Below the pieces are notes generated by a model. It was not told the origin of the DNA and did no database searches. It saw only the letters and a list, made by a program, of their open reading frames with translations. Of a stretch of DNA of 64,000 bases, positions 36,689 to 47,091 are shown piece by piece. The number at the start of each line of letters is the position of its first letter. The first letter of the stretch is position 1. Source of the DNA: Marinobacterium marinum (lineage in GTDB: Bacteria; Pseudomonadota; Gammaproteobacteria; Pseudomonadales; Balneatricaceae); assembly GCF_013868415.1 (NCBI RefSeq), contig NZ_JACEMT010000032.1:1-64000 (forward strand), in the 5' to 3' direction. Both the position numbers and the translations under genes were made by a program.

Positions 36689-37653
36689 AGTTCGTAGTCG
36701 TACTCGTCGGCGTCACGTTTCAGAACGGCCAGCAGCTTCTGCATGTCTTCCGGCAGATCCACCTCCCAGGACACCAGCTCGCCGCTACTCGGATGCCAGA
36801 GTTCCAGCTTTTTGGCATGCAGGGCCTGACGCTTGAAGCCGCGCAACATGCTCTGCATCGCCGGACTGCATCCCTTGGGCAGACGGAAACGACCACCGTA
36901 CAAAGGATCGCCCACCAGCGGATAATTGATATGCGCCATATGGACGCGGATCTGGTGGGTACGGCCGGTTTCCAGCTTCAAACGGATATGCGTATGGGCC
37001 CGGAATTTTTCCAGCACCCGATAATGCGTGACCGCTTCCTTGCCCAGCCCCACCACCGCCATTTTCTGACGCTGCTTGGCGTGACGCCCCATGGGTTCAT
37101 CCACACAGCCGCCGCCGGTCATGACGCCATGCACTACCGCTTCATACTCTCGCCCCATGCTGCGATCCTGCAACTGGGCTACGATTTCCGTCTGGGCCGC
37201 AATGGTTTTGGCAACCACCATCAAGCCGGTGGTGTCCTTGTCCAGACGGTGCACGATACCGGCACGCGGCACCTGAGCAATATCGGGACAATGATGCAGC
37301 AACGCATTCATCAGTGTTCCGCTGTCATGCCCTGCCGCCGGGTGCACCACCAGACCGGCCGGTTTGTTCAGCACCAGAATGTCATCGTCTTCGTACACGA
37401 TATCCAGCGGGATGGGTTCGGCTTCGTGATGCTCGATCCGTGCCAGCTCGGTGCGCACTTCAATCAGCTCGCCACCGTTGAGCTTGTCACGCGGTCGCCA
37501 GCTCTCGCCATCAACCTTGAGATTGCCGTCCTTGATCCAGCCCTGAATACGCGAGCGGGAGTAGTCCGGAAAGAGCTGTGCGGCGGCCTGATCCAGGCGC
37601 ACGCCATACATCTCGGCCGGTACTTGTACTTCGAGTTCTAGCTGTTCTGACAT
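36685..37653 (-). CDS. rluD: 23S rRNA pseudouridine synthase RluD
   Basis: 322 residues: an N-terminal S4 RNA-binding domain (about 12-75) and a RluA-type catalytic domain with HRLDKDTTG holding the catalytic Asp near residue 138. It makes pseudouridines in helix 69 of 23S rRNA. The ATG at 37653 (MSEQLELEV) is chosen over a longer frame to 37749. It is divergent from bamD, as in Pseudomonas. Confidence 0.96.
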   Translation of the reverse strand: MSEQLELEVQVPAEMYGVRLDQAAAQLFPDYSRSRIQGWIKDGNLKVDGESWRPRDKLNGGELIEVRTELARIEHHEAEPIPLDIVYEDDDILVLNKPAGLVVHPAAGHDSGTLMNALLHHCPDIAQVPRAGIVHRLDKDTTGLMVVAKTIAAQTEIVAQLQDRSMGREYEAVVHGVMTGGGCVDEPMGRHAKQRQKMAVVGLGKEAVTHYRVLEKFRAHTHIRLKLETGRTHQIRVHMAHINYPLVGDPLYGGRFRLPKGCSPAMQSMLRGFKRQALHAKKLELWHPSSGELVSWEVDLPEDMQKLLAVLKRDADEYDYEL

Positions 37654-37787
37654 CTGTATGATTCTTCGTCGGCGGAGGTTTGGGCATGGGCTCCGGTTAT
37701 GTTTAAATAGACCGGAAATTACCTGGCCAGTATAACTGAATCCGGCCATTCACGCCGAATCCGGCTCCAGTATCAGGAATGATAAAC

Positions 37788-38762
37788 ATGCGACCCTTGA
37801 AAGTATTCGCCACAGTAGCGCTTTTCAGCCTGCTTTCCGCCTGCTCCTGGTTTGGGGGGGAAAAGGAAGTGGCCCCGGATGTGCCCGAACAACAGCTGTA
37901 TGACGAAGCACTGAGTGCACTGGAAGCGGACAACTACACCCTGGCGATTGAAAAGCTGCAGTTGCTGGAAGCACGCTATCCGTTCGGTCGCTTCTCCGAA
38001 CAGGCCCAGCTGGAACTGATTTACGCCTACTTCCACAACTATGAGCCGGAAGCCGCCCGTGCCGCCGCCGACCGTTTCGTGCGCCTGCACCCCAACCACG
38101 AAAACGTGGATTATGCGTACTACCTGAAAGGCCTGACCGCCTTCGAGGAAGACCGCTCCTTTTTTGAAAAATACCTGCCTATCGATGTCAGCCAGCGCGA
38201 CCCCGGCGCAGCGCTGGATTCCTTCGAAAGCTTCTCGACGCTGCTGAGACGCTATCCGGACAGCGAATACGCGCCCGACGCACAAAAGCGCATGCAGTAC
38301 CTGAAAAACCGTCTGGCTACTCATGAGATCCATGTTGCCGCCTACTACATGAAACGCGAAGGCTGGGTCGCTGCTGCCAACCGGGGACGCTATGTGGTGG
38401 AAAACCTGCAGGAAACTCCGGCCGTACCTGATGCACTGGCCATTATGGCCGAAGCCTATACCGAGCTGGGCATGCACGACCTGGCTCAGAACTCGCTGGA
38501 AGTCCTGCGCCTGAACTACCCGGATTATCAGATCCGTCCCTTCAAGAAGGCGCGCGCCACACTGATGCAAACCGCGACCTTTGGTCTGGTCGGTGGGGAA
38601 GAACCCGCCGAACCGGCCCGCCCGGTACCACCGGCCGAGCGCCTGCGCAGCGAAATGCACGAGCAGCAGGATGCAAAAGCGGCAACGGAAGAAGACCGTT
38701 CGCTGTTCAGCCGCATGACCTTCGGCGTATTTGATGACGACGAGGAAGAAGCCGCGCAATAA
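37788..38762 (+). CDS. bamD: Outer membrane assembly lipoprotein BamD
   Basis: 324 residues. The lipobox LLSACS puts the lipidated cysteine near residue 19. Tetratricopeptide repeats cover about residues 35-240 ([45 protein letters not shown]...). A longer acidic C-terminal tail than in E. coli (about 245 residues) ends DDDEEEAAQ. BamD is the essential lipoprotein of the beta-barrel assembly machine. AGGA nine bases before 37788 favours this ATG over the one at 37779. Confidence 0.95.
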   Translation: MRPLKVFATVALFSLLSACSWFGGEKEVAPDVPEQQLYDEALSALEADNYTLAIEKLQLLEARYPFGRFSEQAQLELIYAYFHNYEPEAARAAADRFVRLHPNHENVDYAYYLKGLTAFEEDRSFFEKYLPIDVSQRDPGAALDSFESFSTLLRRYPDSEYAPDAQKRMQYLKNRLATHEIHVAAYYMKREGWVAAANRGRYVVENLQETPAVPDALAIMAEAYTELGMHDLAQNSLEVLRLNYPDYQIRPFKKARATLMQTATFGLVGGEEPAEPARPVPPAERLRSEMHEQQDAKAATEEDRSLFSRMTFGVFDDDEEEAAQ

Positions 38763-38788
38763 CGCCTCTTCCTTCCACACCAGACACG

Positions 38789-38816
38789 AAAAGGGCCGGC
38801 ATTTGCCGGCCCTTTT
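38789..38816. terminator. Bidirectional terminator between bamD and nadE
   Basis: AAAAGGGCCGGC-ATTT-GCCGGCCCTTTT, a perfect 12-bp stem serving both convergent genes. Confidence 0.92.
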
Positions 38817-38843
38817 GCGTTTCGAGAGACACGATAAAACCGT

Positions 38844-40472
38844 TCAGAGTCCCGCCTTCCAGCCCGAGGTAATCGGATAGCGGCGGTCACGACCAAAGCC
38901 GCGCTGAGTAACCCGCGGCCCCACCGGAGCCTGACGTCGCTTGTACTCGTTGATATCCACCAGCCGCACCACTCGATTCACATCGGCCGCAGCAAACCCC
39001 TCGTCGATGATCGCCTGCGCTGAGTAGTCCCGCTCCACGTACAGTTCAAGAATGCGATCCAGCACGTCATAGTCCGGCAGACTGTCCTGATCGGTCTGAT
39101 CCGGTGCCAATTCGGCCGAAGGCGGTCGGTCGATTACCCGTTGCGGAATCACCGGCGACAGGGTATTGCGATACCGGGATAACCGGTATACCAGCGTTTT
39201 GGGAATATCCTTGAGCACATCAAAGCCCCCTGCCATATCACCATACAAGGTGGAATAACCCACCGCGATTTCACTCTTGTTGCCGGTCGTCAAAACCAGA
39301 TAGCCTTTTTTGTTGGAAACCGCCATCAACAGTACACCACGACAGCGGGCCTGCAGGTTTTCCTCGGTGGTGTCCGGTGCGTACCCATCCAGCTGGGTGC
39401 GCAACTGCTGCATGAAGCTGTCGTACAACGGCTCGATGGAAATCACGTCGTACGCGATCCCCAGCGCTCGGGCCTCAGCCTCGGCATCCTCCAGGCTCAT
39501 GGAGGATGTCCAGCGGAACGGCATCATGATCGCTTCGACTCGTTCAGGTCCCAGTGCATCAACCGCCACGGCGACACTCAAAGCCGAATCGATCCCCCCC
39601 GACAGTCCCAGCACCACGCCGGGAAAACCGTTCTTGTTGACGTAATCGCGGACCCCAAGCACCAGCGCCTGATAGACGCTGGCTTCAAGCGTCAGCGCCG
39701 GAGCTGAAGCCTGTTCGGGAGTGAGCTGACCGCTGGCAGCATCAAACGTCGCCGTGTACAGTCCCTCGCTGCAATGATCCCCCTGGAACAGCGCCTCGCC
39801 CTGAGCCGAGACCAACAGCGAGCTGCCGTCAAAGACCAGCTCGTCCTGACCACCAACCTGGTTCAGGTAGACCACCGGCGCCTGCACCTGTCGGGCTCGC
39901 TGTGTCAGTATGTCCAGACGCTGATGTTCCTTGCCCATATGGTAGGGCGAGGCATTCAGACTCAATACCAGATCGATATCGGCTTCAGCCAGCTGAGCGG
40001 CGGGCGCACTGTGCCAGATATCCTCACAGATACTCAGACCGATACGCACGTCACGGCATTCGAAAACCCCTGCTCGATCACCCGCCACAAAGTAACGCTG
40101 CTCGTCGAACACCTGGTAGTTGGGCAAACACTGCTTGGCATATTCACAGATCAGCTCACCGTCACGAATCACACCCGCCATATTGTACAAGGCACCTTCG
40201 CGATAGCCGGGATAGCCCAGCACCAGCGTAATCCCGCCGACCTCTTTCTTGATCCGTTCCAGTGCCTGCTGAATGCGGCCTTCCAGGCTTGGGCGTAGCA
40301 GCAGGTCCTCCGGTGGATAGCCGCTCAGCGCCAGTTCGGGAAACAGCACCAGGTCGGCCTGGTACTCATCCCGCGCTTCAAGTGCCGTGGCGATAATACG
40401 ATCGGTATTGCCGGGGATGTCCCCGACCAGCAAGTTCAGCTGGGCCATCAGGACCCGTATCGGTGTGCTCAT
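38844..40472 (-). CDS. nadE: Glutamine-dependent NAD+ synthetase
   Basis: 542 residues in two domains. The N-terminal nitrilase-type amidotransferase (1-245) has the Glu in LVLFPELALSGYPPED, a Lys region and the catalytic Cys in IGLSICEDIW near residue 149. The C-terminal ammonia-dependent synthetase (about 265-542) has the ATP-pyrophosphatase loop LGLSGGIDSALS. It makes NAD+ from deamido-NAD+. GGGAG precedes the ATG. In P. aeruginosa the pilS-pilR pair occupies the place between bamD and thiO. Confidence 0.96.
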   Translation of the reverse strand: MSTPIRVLMAQLNLLVGDIPGNTDRIIATALEARDEYQADLVLFPELALSGYPPEDLLLRPSLEGRIQQALERIKKEVGGITLVLGYPGYREGALYNMAGVIRDGELICEYAKQCLPNYQVFDEQRYFVAGDRAGVFECRDVRIGLSICEDIWHSAPAAQLAEADIDLVLSLNASPYHMGKEHQRLDILTQRARQVQAPVVYLNQVGGQDELVFDGSSLLVSAQGEALFQGDHCSEGLYTATFDAASGQLTPEQASAPALTLEASVYQALVLGVRDYVNKNGFPGVVLGLSGGIDSALSVAVAVDALGPERVEAIMMPFRWTSSMSLEDAEAEARALGIAYDVISIEPLYDSFMQQLRTQLDGYAPDTTEENLQARCRGVLLMAVSNKKGYLVLTTGNKSEIAVGYSTLYGDMAGGFDVLKDIPKTLVYRLSRYRNTLSPVIPQRVIDRPPSAELAPDQTDQDSLPDYDVLDRILELYVERDYSAQAIIDEGFAAADVNRVVRLVDINEYKRRQAPVGPRVTQRGFGRDRRYPITSGWKAGL

Positions 40473-40489
40473 CGATCTCCCGCTATTTG

Positions 40490-41596
40490 TCAGCGTGCAG
40501 TTAAACGTCCAGCCGGAGAGTATGCATCAGGATTGATCACGGGTGAACGCTCCAGCAGCAGATCAGCCAGCAATCGGGTCGATGCCGGTGCCAGCACCAG
40601 CCCGTTGCGGTAATGCCCCGTATTCAGATGCAGTCCGTCCCAGCCCGGTACCGCGCCAATGAAGGGCACCCCTTCCGGCGATCCCGGACGCAGTCCTGCC
40701 CAATGGCGTTCCACTTCGTAATCGGCCAGCTCGGGTACGATGCGTGTGGCCGTATCAAACAGTGACTGACGTGCTTCTTCGGTAGGCGTCTTGTCGAAGC
40801 CGGCATGTTCCAGCGTACTGCCGACCAATACCCGGCCATCGTTGCGCGGAATCACATAGCGACCGTCCAGCATCACCACTCGATCGACCACGCCCGGCGC
40901 CGCCTTGAACACCATCATCTGTCCACGCACCGGCTCTACCGGCAGCGCCAATCCCAACTGAGCCAAAATCTGTCCGCTCCAGGCACCGCCCGCCAGAATT
41001 ACATTATCCGCCTTGTGCTCACCCTGGGCGGTCCTGACACCGGTCACCCGCTGTCCGAAGGTCGTAAAGCCCGTGACCTCGCTGTCTTCGCACAGCGTGA
41101 TATTGGCCTGCAGCTGTGCACTCTTGCGCAGTGATTGACCCAACCGCGGATTGCGAATGCTGGCCACTTCCGGCATCCAGATCGCTGACTCGAACCCCGG
41201 CCCCACGTGCGGCTCGGTCTGGTAGATGAAATCCGACTCGACCCGTGTCATGGGACGATGAAAGCGCTGTGCCCAGGCCAGCGCGGTTTGCTCTTCCTGC
41301 GCTTCTACCTGCAGCATCAACATGCCCTTCTGGCGCAACTCAGGGTCGCAGCCGGTTTCGGCGAGCAGTTCCTGCGACAAATGGACATAACTGGTTTGTG
41401 ACCACAGCGCCAGAGCAGTGATCTCGTCCTGGTAGCGCCAGGGGTACAAGGGCGAAACGATCCCGCCCCCGGCCCAGGAGGCTTCGCGCGCACTCTGGCC
41501 ACGCTCCAGTACCTTGACCCTGGCTCCGGCCTGGGCCAACAGACGTGCCGTCATCAAACCGATGACTCCGGCACCTACAATCAGAAAATCAGACAT
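40490..41596 (-). CDS. thiO: Glycine oxidase ThiO
   Basis: About 368 residues. A FAD-dependent amine oxidase that turns glycine into iminoglycine for the thiazole half of thiamine. The N-terminal FAD motif is FLIVGAGVIGLMTARLLAQAG. Substrate-domain blocks include WAGGGIVSPLYPW and the C-terminal GHYRNGLVLAPAS. The start at 41596 has a GGAG upstream. No thiG or thiE gene is near; in P. aeruginosa it also stands alone beside fimT. It ends 17 bases before nadE starts, so co-transcription is likely. Confidence 0.93.
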   Translation of the reverse strand: MSDFLIVGAGVIGLMTARLLAQAGARVKVLERGQSAREASWAGGGIVSPLYPWRYQDEITALALWSQTSYVHLSQELLAETGCDPELRQKGMLMLQVEAQEEQTALAWAQRFHRPMTRVESDFIYQTEPHVGPGFESAIWMPEVASIRNPRLGQSLRKSAQLQANITLCEDSEVTGFTTFGQRVTGVRTAQGEHKADNVILAGGAWSGQILAQLGLALPVEPVRGQMMVFKAAPGVVDRVVMLDGRYVIPRNDGRVLVGSTLEHAGFDKTPTEEARQSLFDTATRIVPELADYEVERHWAGLRPGSPEGVPFIGAVPGWDGLHLNTGHYRNGLVLAPASTRLLADLLLERSPVINPDAYSPAGRLTAR

Positions 41597-41654
41597 GGAT
41601 CGACGCTCCCTCATTACGTCTTGAGACACAATCGTGGATGATATGGTTGCTGTA

Positions 41655-42200
41655 TCATGGTTCCGGAGTAACCCGTGTCGAGCGCACACGTCCCATCAGG
41701 GACAGGATGACATGATGTTCACGGACACTGTCGGGCACACGCACGCGAAAGGTGCCGTTGGAACCGCCCAGGGCCGTCCCGTCCGGCTGGTACACCAGCC
41801 TGTCGCCCCGGTTCCAGAGTATGGTCGCAGCTGATGGAAAGTTCGCAACGTAAAACACTGTTTCATCATTGTTCACGCTGCCGTTCTGATCCTGATCAAC
41901 AAAGATCAAGCCACCCTGCCACTGAGCCACTCCCTGATGCGCCGTGCCAGCACATTGCAGCCCGTTGTCGGAACGGCACAGGGTCACACGGCGGTTCTGC
42001 GCGATCGCTGTAGAACGCGTCAGGACCAGCAGGCCGATCAGATCGGATTCGACGGCACTGAGCCGGGTATTGGCCAAGAGCGCGGTAAACGAAGGCGGTG
42101 CCAGAGCAGCCAAAATACACAGAATAGTGATGCCGAGCATCAGCTCGACCAGCGTCAGTCCCCGCTGAACAGGGGCCGGCGGTATACGGCGATCATCCAT
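41655..42200 (-). CDS. Type IV pilus/GspH-like pseudopilin (FimT/FimU type)
   Basis: 181 residues. The prepilin peptidase site RG|LTLVELMLGITILCILAALA lies near residue 14, followed by the hydrophobic helix and a GspH/FimT head domain with a likely disulphide pair (LCRSDNGLQCAG). The start at 42200 is preferred to an upstream TTG. It lies next to thiO, as fimT does in P. aeruginosa. There, however, fimU, pilV, pilW, pilX, pilY1 and pilE follow; here fkpB follows directly, so this is a lone minor pilin. Confidence 0.87.
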   Translation of the reverse strand: MDDRRIPPAPVQRGLTLVELMLGITILCILAALAPPSFTALLANTRLSAVESDLIGLLVLTRSTAIAQNRRVTLCRSDNGLQCAGTAHQGVAQWQGGLIFVDQDQNGSVNNDETVFYVANFPSAATILWNRGDRLVYQPDGTALGGSNGTFRVRVPDSVREHHVILSLMGRVRSTRVTPEP

Positions 42201-42281
42201 GATCAACCTCTTTGATTCAATTCCTTGGCGGTTTGTCCCTAAACCGCAGCCATCAAGGATTGATCAAAAAGCGTTCAGCTG

Positions 42282-42710
42282 TCAAGCGATCGCTTTCACG
42301 TCCACTTCAAAGATCAACGTCTTGCCCGCCAGCGGGTGGTTGAAGTCCACCGTCACCTTGGTGTCATTGAAATCGATGATCACGCCCGGCAACTCGCCGC
42401 CCGGCTCCTGAAAGGAAAATACCAGCCCTGGCTCCAGTTCCATATCCTTGAACTGGCTACGCGGCATCACCTGAATATTGCTCGGGTTATGCATGCCAAA
42501 ACCGCGTTCGGGCGCGATGGTCAGCGAAGCCTGCTCGCCCTCTTTCAGCCCCAGCAGCGCCTGCTCAAAGCCTTCCGGGATGTTGCCGTCGCCAAAGGTA
42601 AACTGTGCCGGTGCCTTGTCGAAGTTGCTGTCGATCACCTGGCCATCCTCCAGCTTGATCGCGAAGTGCATAGTAATGGCCTTGCCCGGGCCAATAACCG
42701 CGTCTGTCAT
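42282..42710 (-). CDS. fkpB: FKBP-type peptidyl-prolyl isomerase FkpB (SlpA)
   Basis: 142 residues with the FKBP domain of the SlyD/SlpA group: residues 10-60 hold LEDGQVIDSNFDKAPAQFTFGDGNIPEGFEQALLGLKEGE, and an insert-in-flap domain follows (about 70-125). There is no histidine-rich tail, separating it from SlyD. It helps proline-limited folding. The ATG overlaps the lspA stop by ATGA. ispH normally follows in this cluster but is absent here. Confidence 0.93.
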   Translation of the reverse strand: MTDAVIGPGKAITMHFAIKLEDGQVIDSNFDKAPAQFTFGDGNIPEGFEQALLGLKEGEQASLTIAPERGFGMHNPSNIQVMPRSQFKDMELEPGLVFSFQEPGGELPGVIIDFNDTKVTVDFNHPLAGKTLIFEVDVKAIA

Positions 42711-43231
42711 TCTCGGGTTCCTGTATCAGAGGTTTCATTGCCACCCAGGAAAAACATGTCAACCAGCAGCAGGCATGTTCCCAGCGTGATGGCACAGTCG
42801 GCAATATTGAAGGCCGGGAAGTAATAGCCGTTCCAGTGCAGTGAAATGAAATCCACCACATGCCCGTGCACGGTGCGATCGTAAAGGTTGCCCAGCGCTC
42901 CGCCCAACACCAGTGCCAGTCCGATCCCCAGACATTTTTGGGCCTTCGGTGTACGCCACATCCAGTGCAGCAGGAAGGCACTCATGCCCACGGCGATGGC
43001 CACAAACAGCCAGCGTTGCCAGCCACCGGCCGTTGCCAGGAAGCTGAACGCCGCTCCCGTATTGTAAAGCAGGGTCAGATCAAACACCGGCAGCAGTGGT
43101 ACGGGGTTGGCGTAGATCAGCTGGGTATCGGCCAGGTACTTGCTGACCAGATCCAGCACAACCACTCCCAGGCTCAGCCAGAGCCAGCGCAATGCACTGG
43201 CTCCCCGCGTATCAGTCATGGATGCAGTCAT
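42707..43231 (-). CDS. lspA: Lipoprotein signal peptidase (signal peptidase II)
   Basis: 174 residues with four membrane helices. The catalytic aspartates are in GNLYDRTVHGHVVDF and FNIADCAI. It removes signal peptides from lipidated lipoproteins in the inner membrane. The ATG at 43231 overlaps the ileS stop as TGATG; a second ATG at 43219 (MTDTRG) is also possible. It is translationally linked to both ileS and fkpB. Confidence 0.95.
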   Translation of the reverse strand: MTASMTDTRGASALRWLWLSLGVVVLDLVSKYLADTQLIYANPVPLLPVFDLTLLYNTGAAFSFLATAGGWQRWLFVAIAVGMSAFLLHWMWRTPKAQKCLGIGLALVLGGALGNLYDRTVHGHVVDFISLHWNGYYFPAFNIADCAITLGTCLLLVDMFFLGGNETSDTGTRE

Positions 43232-46047
43232 CAGGCAAATTCGCGCTGTTCGCCCTCGCCTTCCACGTTGCTCACACAGCGACCACACAGCTCGGGATGC
43301 TCGCTGTTGTGGCCGACATCCTCGCGATGGTGCCAGCAGCGGCCACACTTGGCATGTCCGGATGCCGCTACGGCCACTTTCAACCCGTCAACCTCGGTGG
43401 TACGTGCGTCGGCAGCAGCGGTCAGCGGCTGCAGAGCCGCCTTGGAGGTGATCAGGACGAAGCGCAGTTCGTCACCCAGTCGCTCCAGATCTGTCCGCAG
43501 GGCATCATCGACAAACAGAGTCGCTTCCGCCGCCAGCGAGGCCTTGACCAGCTTTTCGTTACGGGCGTCTTCAAGGCACTTGTTGACGGCGCCTTTCACT
43601 GCCATCACACGCTGCCAGAAATCATTGCCGAGCGCCTCGTCTTCGGCCAGTTCGAACAGGCCGTCATACCAGGTGGTCAACAGGATGGAGTCGCGATGCT
43701 CGCCCGGCAGGGCCGCGTAGATCTCTTCAGCGGTGAAGCTGAGGATCGGAGCCACCCAGCGCACCAGCGCCTGCGCGATATGGAACAGCGCAGTCTGGCA
43801 GGAGCGACGGGCCAGAGAATCCGGCTTGGTGGTGTACTGGCGGTCCTTGATGATATCCAGGTAGAAGCCGCCCAGCTCCTGCACACAGAAGTGGTGCACC
43901 TGCTGGTACACATCCAGGAAGCGGTAGCTGTCGTAGGCCGCAATCACCTTTTTCTGCAGCTGTGCCGCCGCATCAACCGCCCAGCGGTCCAGCGCCAGCA
44001 TGTCAGCCGCATCAACCATGTGCTCGGCCGGATCAAAGCCATTCAGGTTGGCCAGCAGGAAGCGCGAGGTGTTGCGGATACGGCGGTAGCTGTCGGCCGT
44101 GCGCTGCAGGATCTGCTTGGACACGGCCATCTCGCCGGAGTAGTCGGTCGAGGCCACCCACAGGCGCAGGATATCGGCACCCAGGCTATCGGTCACTTCC
44201 TGCGGCGCGATCACGTTACCGAGCGACTTGGACATCTTGTAGCCCTTTTCATCGACGGTAAAGCCGTGTGTCAGCACCTGCTTGTAGGGTGCGCAGCCAT
44301 TAATGGCGATGGACGTTTTCAGCGATGACTGGAACCAGCCACGGTGCTGATCGGACCCTTCCAGGTACATGTCGGCCGGGAAACTCAGACCTTCACGCTC
44401 GCGCAGTACGGCATGGTGGGTCACGCCGGAGTCGAACCAGACGTCCAGGGTGTCGGTCACCTTATCGTAATCGGCTACTTCCGCACCCAGCAGTTCGGCA
44501 GCATCCAGTTCAAACCAGGCATCGATGCCTTCCGCTTCGATTTTCTCGGCCACCTGCTCGATCAGAGCGGCGGTATTCGGATGCAATTCGCCGGTCTGCT
44601 TGTGGGTAAACACGGTGATCGGCACACCCCAGGTACGCTGACGAGACACACACCAGTCCGGGCTCTGGTCAACCATGGACTCGATTCGGTTCTGCCCCCA
44701 TTCCGGGAACCACTGTACCCCCTTGATGGCATCCAGCGCCTGGCTTTTCAGACCCTTGGCATCCATGGACACGAACCACTGCGGCGTGGCACGGTAGATC
44801 AACGGGGTTTTGGTACGCCAGCAGTGCGGGTAGCTGTGCTCAAAACGCTTCAGGTGCACCAGCTTGCCTTCCCGCTCCAGCGCTTCACACACGGGGCCAT
44901 CCGCCTTGTAAACATGAACGCCGGCGAATTCACCCGCCGCATCCGTGTACGTACCGTTGCCCTGCACCAGATTGAGCGTACTCAGGCCATAGGACTGACC
45001 CACCATGAAGTCTTCCATACCGTGGTCGGGCGCCGTATGCACCGCACCGGTACCGGCATCGGTGGTGACATGGTCGCCAAGGATCACCGGCACCTGCTTG
45101 TCGTAGATCGGATGCTGCAACTGCAGCAGTTCCAGCGCACTGCCGTTGCAGGTCGCCAGCACGTCGAACTTGTCCACTCCCCAGCGCGCCATGATGTCAT
45201 CCACCATTTCCGCCGCCAGTACCATACGGTCCACACCCTGCTCGGTGTGCGCTTCCACCAGCGCGTAGTCCAGTTCACCATTCAGTGAGACCGCCTGGTT
45301 GGCCGGGATGGTCCAGGGTGTGGTGGTCCAGATCACCACAGAGACCGGTGCTTCGTTGGCCGCCGCGTCAAACAGCGCCAGCACCTTGTCCTGATCCACA
45401 AAGGTGAAGCGCACGTCGATGGATGTCGATGTTTTGTCCTGGTACTCCACTTCGGCCTCGGCCAGTGCGGACTGACCGACCACACTCCAGTAGACCGGCT
45501 TGTAGCCTTTCACCAAATGACCGTTTTCGATGATTTTGCCCAGCGCACGCACGATATTGGCTTCGGTATCGAAGTTCATCGTCAGGTAGGGCTTATCCCA
45601 GTCGCCCAGCACGCCCAGACGGATGAAGTCGGCTTTCTGCCCGGCTACCTGCTCGGCGGCATAGTCACGGCACTTCTGGCGGAATTCACGGTAGGGCACC
45701 TTGTCCCCGGCCTTGCCGATCAGCGTTTCGACCTTATGCTCGATCGGCAGCCCGTGGCAGTCCCAACCCGGCACGTAGGGCGCGTCGAAACCGCTCAGGG
45801 TCTTGGATTTGATGATCATGTCCTTGATCACCTTGTTGACCGCATGACCGATGTGGATGCTGCCGTTGGCGTAGGGAGGGCCATCGTGCAGGATAAACGT
45901 TTTGCGTCCCTTGCCTTCTTCGCGCAGCTGACGATAGAGGTCAATCTTGTCCCAGTGCTCCAGCCAGGCCGGTTCTCGGTTAGGCAGATTGCCGCGCATC
46001 GGGAATGCCGTTTCCGGCAGGTTCAGGGTCGCTTTGTAGTCGGTCAT
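43231..46047 (-). CDS. ileS: Isoleucyl-tRNA synthetase
   Basis: 938 residues, the bacterial class I form. The HIGH signature is in [14 protein letters not shown] near residue 58, KMSKS in [10 protein letters not shown] near residue 602, the editing domain lies between them, and a C-terminal zinc finger has two Cys pairs ([10 protein letters not shown]... and CGRCV). It charges tRNA-Ile and edits valine. The lspA-ileS overlap and the ribF-ileS order are typical of gammaproteobacteria. Confidence 0.98.
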   Translation of the reverse strand: MTDYKATLNLPETAFPMRGNLPNREPAWLEHWDKIDLYRQLREEGKGRKTFILHDGPPYANGSIHIGHAVNKVIKDMIIKSKTLSGFDAPYVPGWDCHGLPIEHKVETLIGKAGDKVPYREFRQKCRDYAAEQVAGQKADFIRLGVLGDWDKPYLTMNFDTEANIVRALGKIIENGHLVKGYKPVYWSVVGQSALAEAEVEYQDKTSTSIDVRFTFVDQDKVLALFDAAANEAPVSVVIWTTTPWTIPANQAVSLNGELDYALVEAHTEQGVDRMVLAAEMVDDIMARWGVDKFDVLATCNGSALELLQLQHPIYDKQVPVILGDHVTTDAGTGAVHTAPDHGMEDFMVGQSYGLSTLNLVQGNGTYTDAAGEFAGVHVYKADGPVCEALEREGKLVHLKRFEHSYPHCWRTKTPLIYRATPQWFVSMDAKGLKSQALDAIKGVQWFPEWGQNRIESMVDQSPDWCVSRQRTWGVPITVFTHKQTGELHPNTAALIEQVAEKIEAEGIDAWFELDAAELLGAEVADYDKVTDTLDVWFDSGVTHHAVLREREGLSFPADMYLEGSDQHRGWFQSSLKTSIAINGCAPYKQVLTHGFTVDEKGYKMSKSLGNVIAPQEVTDSLGADILRLWVASTDYSGEMAVSKQILQRTADSYRRIRNTSRFLLANLNGFDPAEHMVDAADMLALDRWAVDAAAQLQKKVIAAYDSYRFLDVYQQVHHFCVQELGGFYLDIIKDRQYTTKPDSLARRSCQTALFHIAQALVRWVAPILSFTAEEIYAALPGEHRDSILLTTWYDGLFELAEDEALGNDFWQRVMAVKGAVNKCLEDARNEKLVKASLAAEATLFVDDALRTDLERLGDELRFVLITSKAALQPLTAAADARTTEVDGLKVAVAASGHAKCGRCWHHREDVGHNSEHPELCGRCVSNVEGEGEQREFA

Positions 46048-46071
46048 AACAGGTCGCTTCCAGGGGTAAGG

Positions 46072-47010
46072 TCAGTCTTGTGCAGTCTGGTCGAACCAGG
46101 CTCGGACATGGTCAATATCGGTTTCGATCTGGGCCTTGAGCGCATCAATCCCGTCGAACGCACGCTCGTTACGAACAAAGTGAAGAAACTCGACCCGCAT
46201 CAGGCGGCCGTACAGTTCTTCACCTTGATAATCCAGCAAATGGACTTCCAGCACCGGCTGGCGGCCATTTACCGTGGGGCGAATGCCCACATTGCAAACA
46301 CCGGGCAGGCACTGGCCATCGATTTCGGCACGTACGGCAAATACGCCACGCAGCGGGCAGGCATAGCGATGCATACGCACGTTGGCCGTGGGCACACCCA
46401 GCTGGCGGCCCAGCTTCTGGCCATGCATCACCCGGCCGGTCACGGCATAACGCCAGCCCAGCAGCGCGGCCGCCAGTTCGAAATCGTTCTGCTGCAGGGC
46501 CGTGCGGATACGGGTACTGCTGACCCGATCACCGGCCAGTTGATAGGTGGTTGTGCCTTCGACACTGAAACCGTGGCGCTTGCCCGCCGCACACAGCATG
46601 TCGAAGTCGCCACGACGATCACAGCCGAAGCGGAAGTCGTCACCCACCACAAAGTGCTGTACCGCCAGGCCTTGCAACAGCAATTCATCGATAAAGGCTT
46701 CCGCCGACATACTGCGCAGGCGGCTGTTGAACGTAAGACACACCACCCGGTCAATGCCTTCGGCCTCGAGCAGACGCACTTTCTCGTCAAACCGGGTCAG
46801 GCGCGGCGGTACCTCCGCACCACCGAAAAACTCGCGCGGTTGCGGTTCAAAAATGATCACCACACCGGGCAGGCCCAGTTCGGCAGCCTTGGCCTTCACC
46901 TGGGCCAGCACCTTGCGGTGGCCCTGATGAACGCCATCAAAATTGCCGATCGTGGCAACACAGCCACGGTGTCGGTCTCTCAGATTGTGTAAGCCTCGTA
47001 TCAATTCCAT
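46072..47010 (-). CDS. ribF: Bifunctional riboflavin kinase/FMN adenylyltransferase
   Basis: 312 residues. The N-terminal nucleotidyltransferase (1-185) has the motif ATIGNFDGVHQGHRKV near residue 20 and SSTRIRTAL near 160. The C-terminal flavokinase (about 186-312) has GRVMHGQKLGRQLGVPTANV. It makes FMN and FAD from riboflavin. It lies 24 bases before ileS and is probably co-transcribed with it. Confidence 0.96.
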   Translation of the reverse strand: MELIRGLHNLRDRHRGCVATIGNFDGVHQGHRKVLAQVKAKAAELGLPGVVIIFEPQPREFFGGAEVPPRLTRFDEKVRLLEAEGIDRVVCLTFNSRLRSMSAEAFIDELLLQGLAVQHFVVGDDFRFGCDRRGDFDMLCAAGKRHGFSVEGTTTYQLAGDRVSSTRIRTALQQNDFELAAALLGWRYAVTGRVMHGQKLGRQLGVPTANVRMHRYACPLRGVFAVRAEIDGQCLPGVCNVGIRPTVNGRQPVLEVHLLDYQGEELYGRLMRVEFLHFVRNERAFDGIDALKAQIETDIDHVRAWFDQTAQD

Positions 47011-47091
47011 GCAGTTGCTGAGCCGGCGCCAGAAATATGGACTGCGCAGTATATCGCACTCTGGCCACTGCGAGTACCGCTCAGAAAGTGT

